From Spirochaetaceae bacterium (lineage in GTDB: Bacteria; Spirochaetota; Spirochaetia; Treponematales; Breznakiellaceae): a stretch of 14,995 nucleotides of DNA. Both the position numbers and the translations under genes were made by a program. The notes beneath the pieces were generated by a model that searched no databases, was not told the origin of the DNA, and worked only from the letters and a program-made list of their open reading frames with translations. Location: assembly GCA_031265015.1 (NCBI GenBank), contig JAISDG010000102.1:1-14995 (forward strand), in the 5' to 3' direction. Below, piece after piece: positions 7,695 through 14,393 of the stretch (its first letter is position 1; each line of letters starts with the position of its first letter).

Positions 7695-8648
7695 CTATAT
7701 GCAGTCCATGGTGGCAAGCATAATCGCCTTAATCGTATGCTTCCGGTTTTCCGCCTGGTCCCAGGCCCGGCTCAAAGGACCGTCAATTACGCCGGCGCTT
7801 ACTTCTTCTCCCTTTACCGCGGGCAGGCAGTGGAGAAAAACCGTATCCGCCCTGCGGGTTTTTGCCATCAGGGCCGGGTTAACCTGGTAGGGGCGCAGCA
7901 GTGCGGCGCGTTCCGCTTTTTTGTCCTCCTCCCCCATGGAGGCCCAGACATCGGTATAGACGGCATGGGCCCCTTCGACCTCCGCCGTATCCGCGGTAAC
8001 CCGGAGCTCCGCGCCGGATTCGGCGGAAAGGGGGGCGCATTTTTCCACCACATCCCGTTCGGGCTTTAGTTCCGCGGGGGTAACGATGGTAAAATGAACT
8101 CCCAGTTTGGAACAAATCACCATCAAAGACCGGGCCACGTTGTTCCGGCCGTCCCCCACAAAGCAGAGCTTTTTACCCGCCGAAGGGCCAAAGCAGTCCT
8201 CCAGGGTCATAATATCCGCCAGGACCTGGGTGGGATGAAAACTGTCGGTGAGGCCGTTATACACCGGCGCCCCCGAATACGCCGCCAGCGTTTCTACCGT
8301 GGACTGCTTAAAGCCCCGGAACTGAAGGGCGGTAAACATGCGGCCCAGCACCCGGGCGGTATCTTCGATGGATTCCTTGGCCCCCAGCTGGATATCATCC
8401 ATAGACAGGAATACCGGGTGTCCCCCTTCCTCGCCGAAGGCGGTTTCAAAGGCGCACCGGGTCCGGGTGGACCGCTTTTCGAACAGCAGGGCCAGGGTTT
8501 TTCCGGTAAACCGCCGTTTCGGCGGGTCTCCGCCGGCTCTTGCCTCTTCTTTGACCTGTTTTGACAGGTCCAGCAGGAACCGGATTTCCTGGGGAGTATA
8601 ATCCAGCCAGCTCAGGAGGGACCGGCCTTTAAGATGATGGGAATTCAT
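7695..8648 (-). CDS. argF: Ornithine carbamoyltransferase
   Basis: This cytoplasmic enzyme joins carbamoyl phosphate and ornithine to give citrulline (arginine synthesis), or runs in reverse in the arginine deiminase route. Signature motifs from the chosen start are STRTR (residues 60-64, carbamoyl phosphate binding), HPTQ (138-141), DGRNN (166-170), DVWASMG (233-239) and FLHCLPA (271-277, the HCLP ornithine site), with the C-terminal AENRKHTIKAIM helix. The 317 aa length matches the family. ATG 8648 puts the canonical HLKGRSLLSWLDYT opening at the usual distance; an in-frame TTG at 8699 would add 17 hydrophobic residues not typical of the family. No Shine-Dalgarno sequence precedes ATG 8648; instead a -10 element lies five bases upstream, which suggests a leaderless transcript. 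No other arginine genes are adjacent, so the anabolic or catabolic direction cannot be decided here. Confidence 0.95.
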   Translation of the reverse strand: MNSHHLKGRSLLSWLDYTPQEIRFLLDLSKQVKEEARAGGDPPKRRFTGKTLALLFEKRSTRTRCAFETAFGEEGGHPVFLSMDDIQLGAKESIEDTARVLGRMFTALQFRGFKQSTVETLAAYSGAPVYNGLTDSFHPTQVLADIMTLEDCFGPSAGKKLCFVGDGRNNVARSLMVICSKLGVHFTIVTPAELKPERDVVEKCAPLSAESGAELRVTADTAEVEGAHAVYTDVWASMGEEDKKAERAALLRPYQVNPALMAKTRRADTVFLHCLPAVKGEEVSAGVIDGPLSRAWDQAENRKHTIKAIMLATMDCI

Positions 8649-8653
8649 ACAGC

Positions 8654-8683
8654 ATAATAGTAAAAAAGCAGCCCTTTTTTCAA
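8654..8683 (-). promoter_or_regulatory. argF promoter with -10 five bases before the start codon
   Basis: On the minus strand TTGAAA (8683-8678) and TATTAT (8659-8654) are separated by 18 bp, a good sigma-70-type promoter (four and five of six bases). The normal distance from -10 to transcript start puts the first base at or within a few bases of ATG 8648, leaving no room for a ribosome-binding site. Confidence 0.6.
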
Positions 8684-8686
8684 GCC

Positions 8687-8699
8687 TTGTGTTCCACAA
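8687..8699. promoter_or_regulatory. Inverted repeat TTGTG-TTC-CACAA in the divergent argF/STAND region
   Basis: Five-base arms TTGTG and CACAA flank a three-base centre. The element lies between the argF promoter and the start of the 909-aa gene, where a regulator could affect both. It is short, and chance occurrence is quite possible. Confidence 0.25.
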
Positions 8700-8702
8700 C
8701 GG

Positions 8703-11432
8703 ATGGAATGGGTGTATAATCCAAAACCGGATATGGTTCAGATGTTTTTTTCGCTGCGGTTTCAGTCTCAGCTCAGGCGGACCCGGCCCAAACTGCTGCG
8801 GAATTTGGAAAAATCAATCGTTGACGCTATCGAAGGCTTTGGCGGCAAGATCAGGATCGAGCATAAACTGATCAGCGCCTCCTTTGACAGCGAAACTATC
8901 GGTTTCTGGCTGGACATGTTCTGCGTACTGGAAGCGGTCAAGAATGCCCTGTCGGAAGCTTCATCGGAACTGTACGGCCATATCTGTATTGTGGGCCGGG
9001 ATATACCGGAAGAGGACGTCCCCTTTCTTGCAAGAAGCCTTCCTTCGGATCTGTGGAGAACCGGTATCTGGTGTTCCCCCGGGATAAAGGCCGCGCTGGA
9101 ATCTTTTATCGATTTTGACGACCCTTCGTATGCCGGGGAGAATCCGGGCGCGGAGTACGTCCAGATCCGGTCCATCAGGAAATTTGAGGAGGCGGATCTC
9201 CGGCCCAGGGCCGCGGGCAATTCCGAAAAAATCCGGCAGTACCTGAAACAGGGTCCCGGCCGCAATACGGTTATTGTAGGTGAAGAAAATACCGGTAAAC
9301 GGGACGGCCTGTACCGTTACTGTACGGAACAGACGAACGGCTTTTCCCCGCTGGTTGTACGTTTTTTCCCGGGCATGAATGCGGTAACGGGCTTTGCCGA
9401 CGCCTTGTCCCCGGACATCAAGGCCCTGCTGGAGGACCGCCCCAGGGAAGAGCTTGAGCGGCTGGGAGAAACCCTGTTCAGGGAACGGCTGCGGGATGAA
9501 CTTCCGGAATTTATTATCCGGTGCGGCGAACGTTTTTTTCTGCTCCTGCTGGAAGCGTACCGTGCCGGGGCGGAACAAAAGGGCGTTAAGCCGGTCCTGG
9601 TCCTGGAAAATATCCAGGACGCGGATCCCCTGGCCAGGCGTACCATCATGGAAACCTGCCTTTCCCTTCCCTCCCGGGAGCGGTACCGGGTGTACGGTAC
9701 CTGTACCAGGCTTAAAGCGCTGGCCCAGTGGGAGGAACTTTTTCCCCGGATCATCAAATTTACCCCGGAAAAGAAGGTAAAATCCGTCCCGGTGGAATTA
9801 CCCCGGGACCTGTGGGAAATGGGGTACTGCTGCCGGCTTTTCAGCTGTTATTTCCCGGATTTTCTGCTTCCCCGGCTCTTCAGGGAAGAGGGAAAAAATC
9901 CCGGGATGGTAAAAAAAGCCCTGGACATCCTTTCCCGGCTGCGGATCAACGATGATCCGGATTTTGCGGGCCGGGCCGAACAGGTTCTGGGCGGCAGAAC
10001 CGGAGCCGTCCGCCGGGTCGTACGGGACAGGCTCCTGGCCTGGGTGGAAACATTCCGGCTTAGGCCCTGTTACCGGCTCCTTGGCGTTCTCGTCATGCTG
10101 GGGGCCGAAATCAGCGATCGCCTGATGCTGGACGCGATCTGCGGCGACATTGTTAGCGGAACCTGCGCCGGCATTGAAAAGGCCGTCCGGGACGGGAGTT
10201 TTGAAACCGTCACGGGCAGGGAGCGGATGCCCGCGCTGCTGGCCGTTTTTAAAACCCAGTGGGCCTTAAGCCACGGCGGTAAAGAAGAAATCCGGGCCGC
10301 CTTTAGGGGAACGGTTTCTTCGGGGATTTTGGCGGGATACCCCGAATTTAAAGCCCGGATAGCGGCGAATACCGCGGCGTATTATCTGGGAACCTGCGAT
10401 ACCGCGGCGGCGGAAAATTCGGTTAAGGAGGCGATGCTCCTGGCCCAGAATGAAAACAAGGGCCGCTTCCTGGCCCAGGTGTACCGCCTTTTTTCGCTGG
10501 TTGAATTTGCAGGCCACCATCTTTCCGACGCGATTGATTACTTTGCCTTTGCGGTGGAAAATGCCGAAAAGTCCGAGGATTTGGCGGAACTGGGAATATC
10601 CGCCTATTATGCCGCGGGGGCCCATTTTATTTTCGGGAACCTTTCCAAGGCAAAGCGGCTGGCGGCCCAGGCCCGGGAAGCGGCCCTGGCGGCGGTTCTT
10701 CCCGACTGGGCGGACCGGAGCCGTTTTCTGGAAGGCAGGCTTTGTTTTGAGACGGGCTGTTACCGGGACGCGCTGGATATTTTTAAGGATCTGGAATCCA
10801 ATTATCTGGGAAAGGGCACGGAGGATTTTAAGCAGACCCTGGCGGCCTGGATCTTCCGAGCCCAGGTCTACCTGCATACCGCGGGGGTAAGCCACAGCGG
10901 AGGCCTGGACGCCCGGCTCTTTGAAGTGGAAGCGGCCTTTATTGCCGGGGAATACAAAAAAGCTATTGACTTGTCCAACGAGCTGGAAAAAACCGGATTG
11001 GTTGAACGGTTTCTGTTAATTGAACAGCCCGACTGGCGCAGCGGTTTTTGCCAGTGCGAGCTCATGCTTTTTTCCTTACGGGATCTCTGGGACCGGATGA
11101 TCCATACCTACCGGGCGCTGGCGGTGTGCCACATGGGGGGCGGGGACGATCATGACCAGGACGGGGTTATCCGGGAACTGCAGCGGGTCATCAGGGACGG
11201 GCTCCCCGAAACGGACCCCAATGACGCTTTTTATTTTTACGCGTATTACCGGATTCTGAAACGGACCAATGCCCCCGAAGTGGACATGAATACCGCCGTC
11301 AGCATAGCCTTCAAGCGGCTCCAGCGCCGGGCCAGCCGTATCGACGATAACGAGACCAAGCGGGCCTTCCAGAATTACCATTACTGGAACAGCGCCCTGA
11401 CGGTCGCGGCAAAGGAACACAAACTTATCTAG
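8703..11432 (+). CDS. STAND-like NTPase with C-terminal TPR-type repeats (909 aa)
   Basis: I cannot name the family, but the layout suggests a large cytoplasmic signalling protein. Residues about 1-160 form an alpha/beta domain that faintly recalls a degenerate nucleotide cyclase (GFGGKIRIEHKLISASF, then ICIVGRD). Residues about 187-320 resemble an AAA_16/STAND ATPase: P-loop position VGEENTGKR (192-200) and Walker B-like VLVLENIQDADPLARR (298-313), like the D-x-x-x-A-D motif of MalT-type regulators. The P-loop is imperfect: Arg200 replaces the usual Ser/Thr after Lys199. Residues about 550-765 are paired helices of TPR type (for example LSDAIDYFAFAVENAEKSED and YRDALDIFKDLESNYLGKG). No recognisable DNA-binding domain or membrane segment. 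The start is uncertain: ATG 8703, 8733 or 8742; none has a Shine-Dalgarno sequence, and a perfect TATAAT at 8715-8720 lies inside the longest version. It precedes the response regulator by 90 bp. Confidence 0.85.
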   Translation: MEWVYNPKPDMVQMFFSLRFQSQLRRTRPKLLRNLEKSIVDAIEGFGGKIRIEHKLISASFDSETIGFWLDMFCVLEAVKNALSEASSELYGHICIVGRDIPEEDVPFLARSLPSDLWRTGIWCSPGIKAALESFIDFDDPSYAGENPGAEYVQIRSIRKFEEADLRPRAAGNSEKIRQYLKQGPGRNTVIVGEENTGKRDGLYRYCTEQTNGFSPLVVRFFPGMNAVTGFADALSPDIKALLEDRPREELERLGETLFRERLRDELPEFIIRCGERFFLLLLEAYRAGAEQKGVKPVLVLENIQDADPLARRTIMETCLSLPSRERYRVYGTCTRLKALAQWEELFPRIIKFTPEKKVKSVPVELPRDLWEMGYCCRLFSCYFPDFLLPRLFREEGKNPGMVKKALDILSRLRINDDPDFAGRAEQVLGGRTGAVRRVVRDRLLAWVETFRLRPCYRLLGVLVMLGAEISDRLMLDAICGDIVSGTCAGIEKAVRDGSFETVTGRERMPALLAVFKTQWALSHGGKEEIRAAFRGTVSSGILAGYPEFKARIAANTAAYYLGTCDTAAAENSVKEAMLLAQNENKGRFLAQVYRLFSLVEFAGHHLSDAIDYFAFAVENAEKSEDLAELGISAYYAAGAHFIFGNLSKAKRLAAQAREAALAAVLPDWADRSRFLEGRLCFETGCYRDALDIFKDLESNYLGKGTEDFKQTLAAWIFRAQVYLHTAGVSHSGGLDARLFEVEAAFIAGEYKKAIDLSNELEKTGLVERFLLIEQPDWRSGFCQCELMLFSLRDLWDRMIHTYRALAVCHMGGGDDHDQDGVIRELQRVIRDGLPETDPNDAFYFYAYYRILKRTNAPEVDMNTAVSIAFKRLQRRASRIDDNETKRAFQNYHYWNSALTVAAKEHKLI

Positions 11433-11442
11433 GCCGGGCAAG

Positions 11443-11457
11443 TTACATAAAATGTAA
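11443..11457. promoter_or_regulatory. Inverted repeat TTACAT-AAA-ATGTAA
   Basis: Perfect six-base arms around AAA in the 90-bp gap between the 909-aa gene and the response regulator. It is AT-rich and lacks a following T-run, so it is not a convincing terminator. It begins 10 bp after the upstream stop and 30 bp before the candidate -35 of the regulator promoter; an operator role is possible. Confidence 0.3.
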
Positions 11458-11486
11458 GAACGTAACCGCAGCGAACCTTCGTTTTC

Positions 11487-11516
11487 TTGACATCCTTCGC
11501 CGCGGCGGTTTATCGT
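11487..11516 (+). promoter_or_regulatory. Response regulator promoter with perfect -35 and a palindromic spacer
   Basis: A consensus TTGACA (11487-11492) is followed after 18 bp by TATCGT (11511-11516, four of six bases). The -10 ends six bases before ATG 11523, again leaving no leader. The spacer contains the perfect 10-bp palindrome CGCCGCGGCG (11498-11507). The -10 is the weak part of this call. Confidence 0.45.
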
Positions 11517-11522
11517 ATCGTC

Positions 11523-12164
11523 ATGGACAAGGTCCGGATTCTTTTTATAGACGACCATCCTCTGATACGCCGGGGTCTCAGCAGTTTTCTTGCCGAAACC
11601 GGACGCTTTGTCATAGCCGGCGAGGCTTCGTCGCTGGATCATGCCCGGGAACTGCTTGCCGGCATAACCGGGCCGCTCGATCTGATCCTGCTGGATATTT
11701 CCCTGGGGGAAGAAAACGGCCTTGATTTCCTAAAGACCCTCAAGAGCTTCTACGGCCCTTCCGGCCATGACCGGCCTGCCGCAGCCCCGCACGGCGCTCC
11801 GGTAACCCTGGTCTACTCAACCTTCGAGGACCCCTTTAGGGTGCAGAACGCCCTGGACCTGGGCGCCATGGGCTATATTCCCAAATCGGCCGGGGAGGAC
11901 GAACTCCTTAAGGCCATAGACGCGGTGCTGTCGGGGCAGCGTTATGTGTACCGGGGGCTGGAGATCAAAATACACGAACGGCCCAACTACTATAACCTTC
12001 TTACCAGCAGGGAACGGGAAGTCCTGGGCCTGATAAAACAGCATTACGATAACCGGCGTATAGCCAAGGCCCTCTCGATGAGCCCGCGCACCGTGGAAAA
12101 CCACCTGAGCCACATCTACCTTAAAACCGGCTTTAATTCCAGGGAAAGCCTTCTTGCGCTTTAG
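11523..12164 (+). CDS. NarL/LuxR-family response regulator
   Basis: This is a two-component transcription regulator. The receiver domain (about 1-135) has the acidic pair Asp10-Asp11 (ILFIDDHP), the phosphorylation site Asp58 (LILLDIS), a Ser/Thr switch residue (VYST, 99-100) and Lys121 (YIPKSAGEDEL). The LuxR helix-turn-helix spans about 158-213 (LTSREREVLGLI, then MSPRTVENHLSHIYLKTGF). Two oddities: an extra loop of about a dozen residues before the beta-4 strand (about 76-92, Gly/Pro/His-rich), and a C-terminus a few residues shorter than NarL. ATG 11523 is preferred because MDKVRILFIDDHP is the normal opening; an in-frame TTG at 11487 is part of the -35 box. No Shine-Dalgarno sequence. 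The likely partner is the histidine kinase starting at 12892; its 3' end overlaps the opposing membrane gene by 32 bp. Confidence 0.93.
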   Translation: MDKVRILFIDDHPLIRRGLSSFLAETGRFVIAGEASSLDHARELLAGITGPLDLILLDISLGEENGLDFLKTLKSFYGPSGHDRPAAAPHGAPVTLVYSTFEDPFRVQNALDLGAMGYIPKSAGEDELLKAIDAVLSGQRYVYRGLEIKIHERPNYYNLLTSREREVLGLIKQHYDNRRIAKALSMSPRTVENHLSHIYLKTGFNSRESLLAL

Positions 12165-12798
12165 GGGCGGGCTTTTTTGCTTCCCGCGCCCTGCGGAACA
12201 AAAGGGCGGCGCCAAAGGCGCCGAACATCACAATAAAGCGGTCCACGATGTTGATGGGAATACGGCAAAGGATATCGGCAAGCAGCACGGGCAGCCCGTT
12301 CAGCAGGAGGCCCAGCTTGAAGTCATCGGGGCTAAAAAACTGCCGGGGCTCGGTAGAGACGGACGAAATAAAAAAATCCACCCCGCCGCCCAGAATGCTT
12401 ATGACAAAGCAGTCTATAACGGCAACAAGGAACAGGCCCGCCACGATGCTGATAAGGGCATCCATATCCTGCCCTCCGCCGCGGACGCCGATCCGGGAGC
12501 CCGGAATTCCGCGGCGAAAGGAGGCGGCGATAAAGACTTCGGTTATGCTGCACAGGGCAAACAGCGAATACAGCGGCGGAATTGAAAAAAGCAGGTTGGT
12601 CGCGGCGCTGGTTGCCAGGGCGGTGATAATCCCCGGAACGATGCCGGCGATAAAGGTAACGGTTACCGTAAACAGGGTGTCAAGAAACAGGGACAAGCGC
12701 AAAAAGCGGGAGACGAAAGAATACAGCAGCACATTCCCCGCCGCTGCCGCGGCGCAGCAAAGAACAAGCTGCCAAACCCTTAAACGTCCGGTACCCAT
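12133..12798 (-). CDS. Polytopic membrane protein, ECF S-component / LytS-like
   Basis: This 221-aa inner-membrane protein has about six hydrophobic segments (roughly residues 8-29, 36-58, 60-74, 77-94, 112-137, 160-178 and 183-202, the second and third possibly one hairpin). The run LFLDTLFTVTVTFIAGIVPG followed by ALATSAATNLL, and the later NIVDRFIVMFGAFGAALL, resemble the substrate-binding S components of ECF transporters and the related membrane sensor domains of some histidine kinases. It ends in a basic tail (RRAREAKKPAPKAQ). I cannot assign a ligand, and no ECF ATPase or T component is nearby. Start: ATG 12798 with GGAGGG four bases upstream; the reading frame stays open further upstream, but that part is antisense to the kinase and is not membrane-like. 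An extended -10 promoter lies at 12845-12853. It overlaps the response regulator tail-to-tail and diverges from the kinase, so it may be a third component of that system. Confidence 0.8.
   Translation of the reverse strand: MGTGRLRVWQLVLCCAAAAAGNVLLYSFVSRFLRLSLFLDTLFTVTVTFIAGIVPGIITALATSAATNLLFSIPPLYSLFALCSITEVFIAASFRRGIPGSRIGVRGGGQDMDALISIVAGLFLVAVIDCFVISILGGGVDFFISSVSTEPRQFFSPDDFKLGLLLNGLPVLLADILCRIPINIVDRFIVMFGAFGAALLFRRAREAKKPAPKAQEGFPWN
12145..12178 (+). terminator. Probable terminator at the end of the response regulator
   Basis: AAAGCC (12145-12150) can pair with GGCTTT (12170-12175), and the T-run continues to 12178 (six Ts). The loop is long (19 bases, GC-rich, may fold further). 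It straddles the regulator stop (12162-12164) and lies within the 3' end of the opposing membrane gene. Confidence 0.45.
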
Positions 12799-12844
12799 AA
12801 ACCCTCCGTATGGCGGTTGACTTTTTTCCCATAGAGAAGTTTTT

Positions 12845-12853
12845 ATTATAGCA
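12845..12853 (-). promoter_or_regulatory. Extended -10 promoter of the membrane protein gene
   Basis: The minus strand reads TGCTATAAT (12853-12845), a perfect extended -10 element. No good -35 is seen at 16-18 bp, as is common for this promoter type. The transcript would have a leader of about 40 bases containing GGAGGG before ATG 12798. An imperfect dyad, GCAG-N5-CTGC (12851-12863), touches its upstream edge. Confidence 0.55.
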
Positions 12854-12891
12854 GTATATCTGCCGGGAAACCACCTGTAAAAGGGGGCCGC

Positions 12892-14115
12892 ATGAACGGA
12901 ACCACAAAAATCCGCGCCGCGCTTTGGATCATCTGCCTCCTGGTTTTGATCCCCGCGGCAGCCGGGGCCGGACCCGGAAAAGAAAATGTTCCCCTTTACC
13001 GCGTCGCTTCGGCGTGGCGGGCCATAGAAACGGAACTGCTGGCGGAGTCCCGGAAAAGCGCCGGTTTTCTTGCCCCCGGCCACCCCCTGTGGGGCCGGAT
13101 GGAGGAATTTGCCGGGATCCTTGACGCCATGACCGGCGCTCTTGAACTTGAGCTTAACAGGAAGGAATTTTCCCCCCTGGACACGGTCCGGGAACTTTCC
13201 GCCCTGGCCCACAGCCTGCCCCGGACGGTCAGGGTCCGGGGCGTTACAGCGGCCCTGCCCGCGGCGGCTTCCATCGGCGATGGCCTTATCCGGTGGCAGG
13301 AGCTTGACACCAAAAGGGCCAATTTTATTCATCTTGCGTACTTTTACCAGTTTATTGTCTTTACCGTATTTCTTGCGATCTTTGCCGGGGGGCTGTGGGT
13401 TCTTAACCGGACCCTGAGGTGTTCCCTCCTGCGGGAGGCCCACAGCGCGCGTTTTTTGCGGTTCACCGTCCTTGCCCAGGAAGCCGAGCGGACCCGCCTG
13501 TCCCGGGAACTCCACGACACCGTAGCCCAGGATCTGCGCTATCTTTCACTTCAGATGAAGAAGATAGGCGGTGCGCCGGGGCAGGCGGAACGAAAAGCCC
13601 TAACCGACGAGGCCGCCGGGATTCACGCCGGGCTCATCCAAAGGGTGCGGAATATATGCGGCAGCCTTTCGCCGCCGGATCTTCGCAGCCAGGGCCTGGG
13701 AGACGCCCTGCGCCGGCTCTGCTGGGACTGGTCCCGGCGTACCGGCATTGAATGTGAAGCGGTCATGGCGGAGGATCTTGATCTTTCGGCCCTGGACGAA
13801 GAAATGCAGCTCCAGTGTTTTCGCCTTGTCCAGGAAGCCCTCTCCAATATCGAAAAACACTCGGGCGCGTCCGAGGCCCGCGTCCTGGCCCGGAACTCCG
13901 CCGGGGAAAAGCCCTGCCTTTTGCTCTGCGTCAGCGACAACGGTTCGGGTTTTGTCCCGCCCCCGGACACCGGAAAGTTTTCGCTTAAAGGCCACTGGGG
14001 CATACGGAACATGTACGAACGGGCCGCGATTCTCGGCGGCAGCCTGAGCATCGAAAGCGAAAAAGGCGAAGGCGCCCTGGTACGGCTTACGGTTCCGCTA
14101 ACCCAAGACCCATAG
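12892..14115 (+). CDS. Membrane-bound sensor histidine kinase, NarX/DegS type (HisKA_3)
   Basis: The predicted sensor autophosphorylates on histidine and passes phosphate to a NarL-type regulator, most likely the one starting at 11523. Domains in order: an N-terminal membrane segment or uncleaved signal (about 8-27), a periplasmic helical sensory region (about 28-145) with no recognisable ligand motif, a second membrane segment (about 148-171, YFYQFIVFTVFLAIFAGGLW), the dimerisation/phosphoacceptor domain with ELHDTVAQDL (His208), and an HATPase_c domain with N-box EALSNIEKHS (Asn319), DNGSGF (349-354) and GHWGIRNMYERAAILGG (367-383). All catalytic boxes look intact. Start: ATG with AAGGGGG (12881-12887) four bases upstream. 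The 407 aa length is normal. It diverges from the membrane gene (93-bp gap) and ends in tandem stops (TAG TAG) before the structured intergenic block. Confidence 0.93.
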   Translation: MNGTTKIRAALWIICLLVLIPAAAGAGPGKENVPLYRVASAWRAIETELLAESRKSAGFLAPGHPLWGRMEEFAGILDAMTGALELELNRKEFSPLDTVRELSALAHSLPRTVRVRGVTAALPAAASIGDGLIRWQELDTKRANFIHLAYFYQFIVFTVFLAIFAGGLWVLNRTLRCSLLREAHSARFLRFTVLAQEAERTRLSRELHDTVAQDLRYLSLQMKKIGGAPGQAERKALTDEAAGIHAGLIQRVRNICGSLSPPDLRSQGLGDALRRLCWDWSRRTGIECEAVMAEDLDLSALDEEMQLQCFRLVQEALSNIEKHSGASEARVLARNSAGEKPCLLLCVSDNGSGFVPPPDTGKFSLKGHWGIRNMYERAAILGGSLSIESEKGEGALVRLTVPLTQDP

Positions 14116-14350
14116 TAGGGGTGGCGGAAAAGCGTTTTTGCGGAGCAAAAACCTTTGGAGCGTGGCGGCCCTTCGAAGGCTGCTTGGTATGTCGGGAATT
14201 TTATTTGGCCTACGCCCTGCCGCATTTTCCTCCGGGACGCGCTCAATGTTTCGCGCGCTGTCGTCGGGCGGGGGAGCCGCGTAGACAAATGAGCGCGCAA
14301 GCCGGAAGGATGAATATTCGCGCTGGATGTGCGCCCCCTCATGGCGCATA
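14116..14350. repeat. Hairpin-rich intergenic block, candidate dispersed element
   Basis: No convincing gene lies between the kinase stop and the cstA terminator. Instead there are stacked inverted repeats: GTTTTTGC-GGA-GCAAAAAC (14134-14152, perfect 8-bp arms); CGCGCTCA (14238-14245) with TGAGCGCG (14290-14297), extended imperfectly outward by TCCTCCGG and CCGGAAGGA to a stem of roughly 20 bp; and TGCGCC (14330-14335) with GGCGCA (14343-14348). A minus-strand open frame of about 83 codons crosses it but has no ribosome site. It could be a REP/MITE-like repeat, the decayed end of a gene, or a bidirectional transcription barrier between convergent genes. Copy number elsewhere cannot be judged from this window. 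Confidence 0.4.
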
Positions 14351-14355
14351 CAAAA

Positions 14356-14381
14356 AAGCCGCCCTCACCGGAAGGCGGCTT
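14356..14381 (-). terminator. Rho-independent terminator of cstA
   Basis: AAGCCGCC (14356-14363) and GGCGGCTT (14374-14381) form a perfect 8-bp stem with a 10-base loop. On the minus strand the stem is followed directly by a run of six Ts counted from its last two bases. It begins 13 bases after the cstA stop. On the plus strand the following TGTTGTT is T-rich but broken, so it may also weakly stop kinase transcripts. Confidence 0.9.
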
Positions 14382-14393
14382 GTTGTTCCGGGT

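Noticed and set aside
8649..8699. N-terminal extension of ornithine carbamoyltransferase from TTG 8699
   Set aside because: It would add 17 residues not seen in the family and would place the good TTGAAA/TATTAT promoter inside the coding region.
12817..12849. Plus-strand promoter TTGACT...TATTAT for the histidine kinase
   Set aside because: The spacer is 21 bp, too long for a normal sigma-70 promoter; the TATAAT on the opposite strand with TGC in front explains the same bases better.
12799..13515. Minus-strand reading frame continuing upstream of the membrane protein start (to give 460 aa)
   Set aside because: The extra part is antisense to the histidine kinase, is Gly/Pro/Lys-rich low-complexity sequence without membrane character, and ATG 12798 has its own ribosome site and promoter.
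14098..14349. Minus-strand open frame of 83 codons in the cstA-kinase gap
   Set aside because: No Shine-Dalgarno sequence, it lies downstream of the cstA terminator, crosses several hairpins, overlaps the kinase end, and looks like no known protein. The repeat explanation is more economical.
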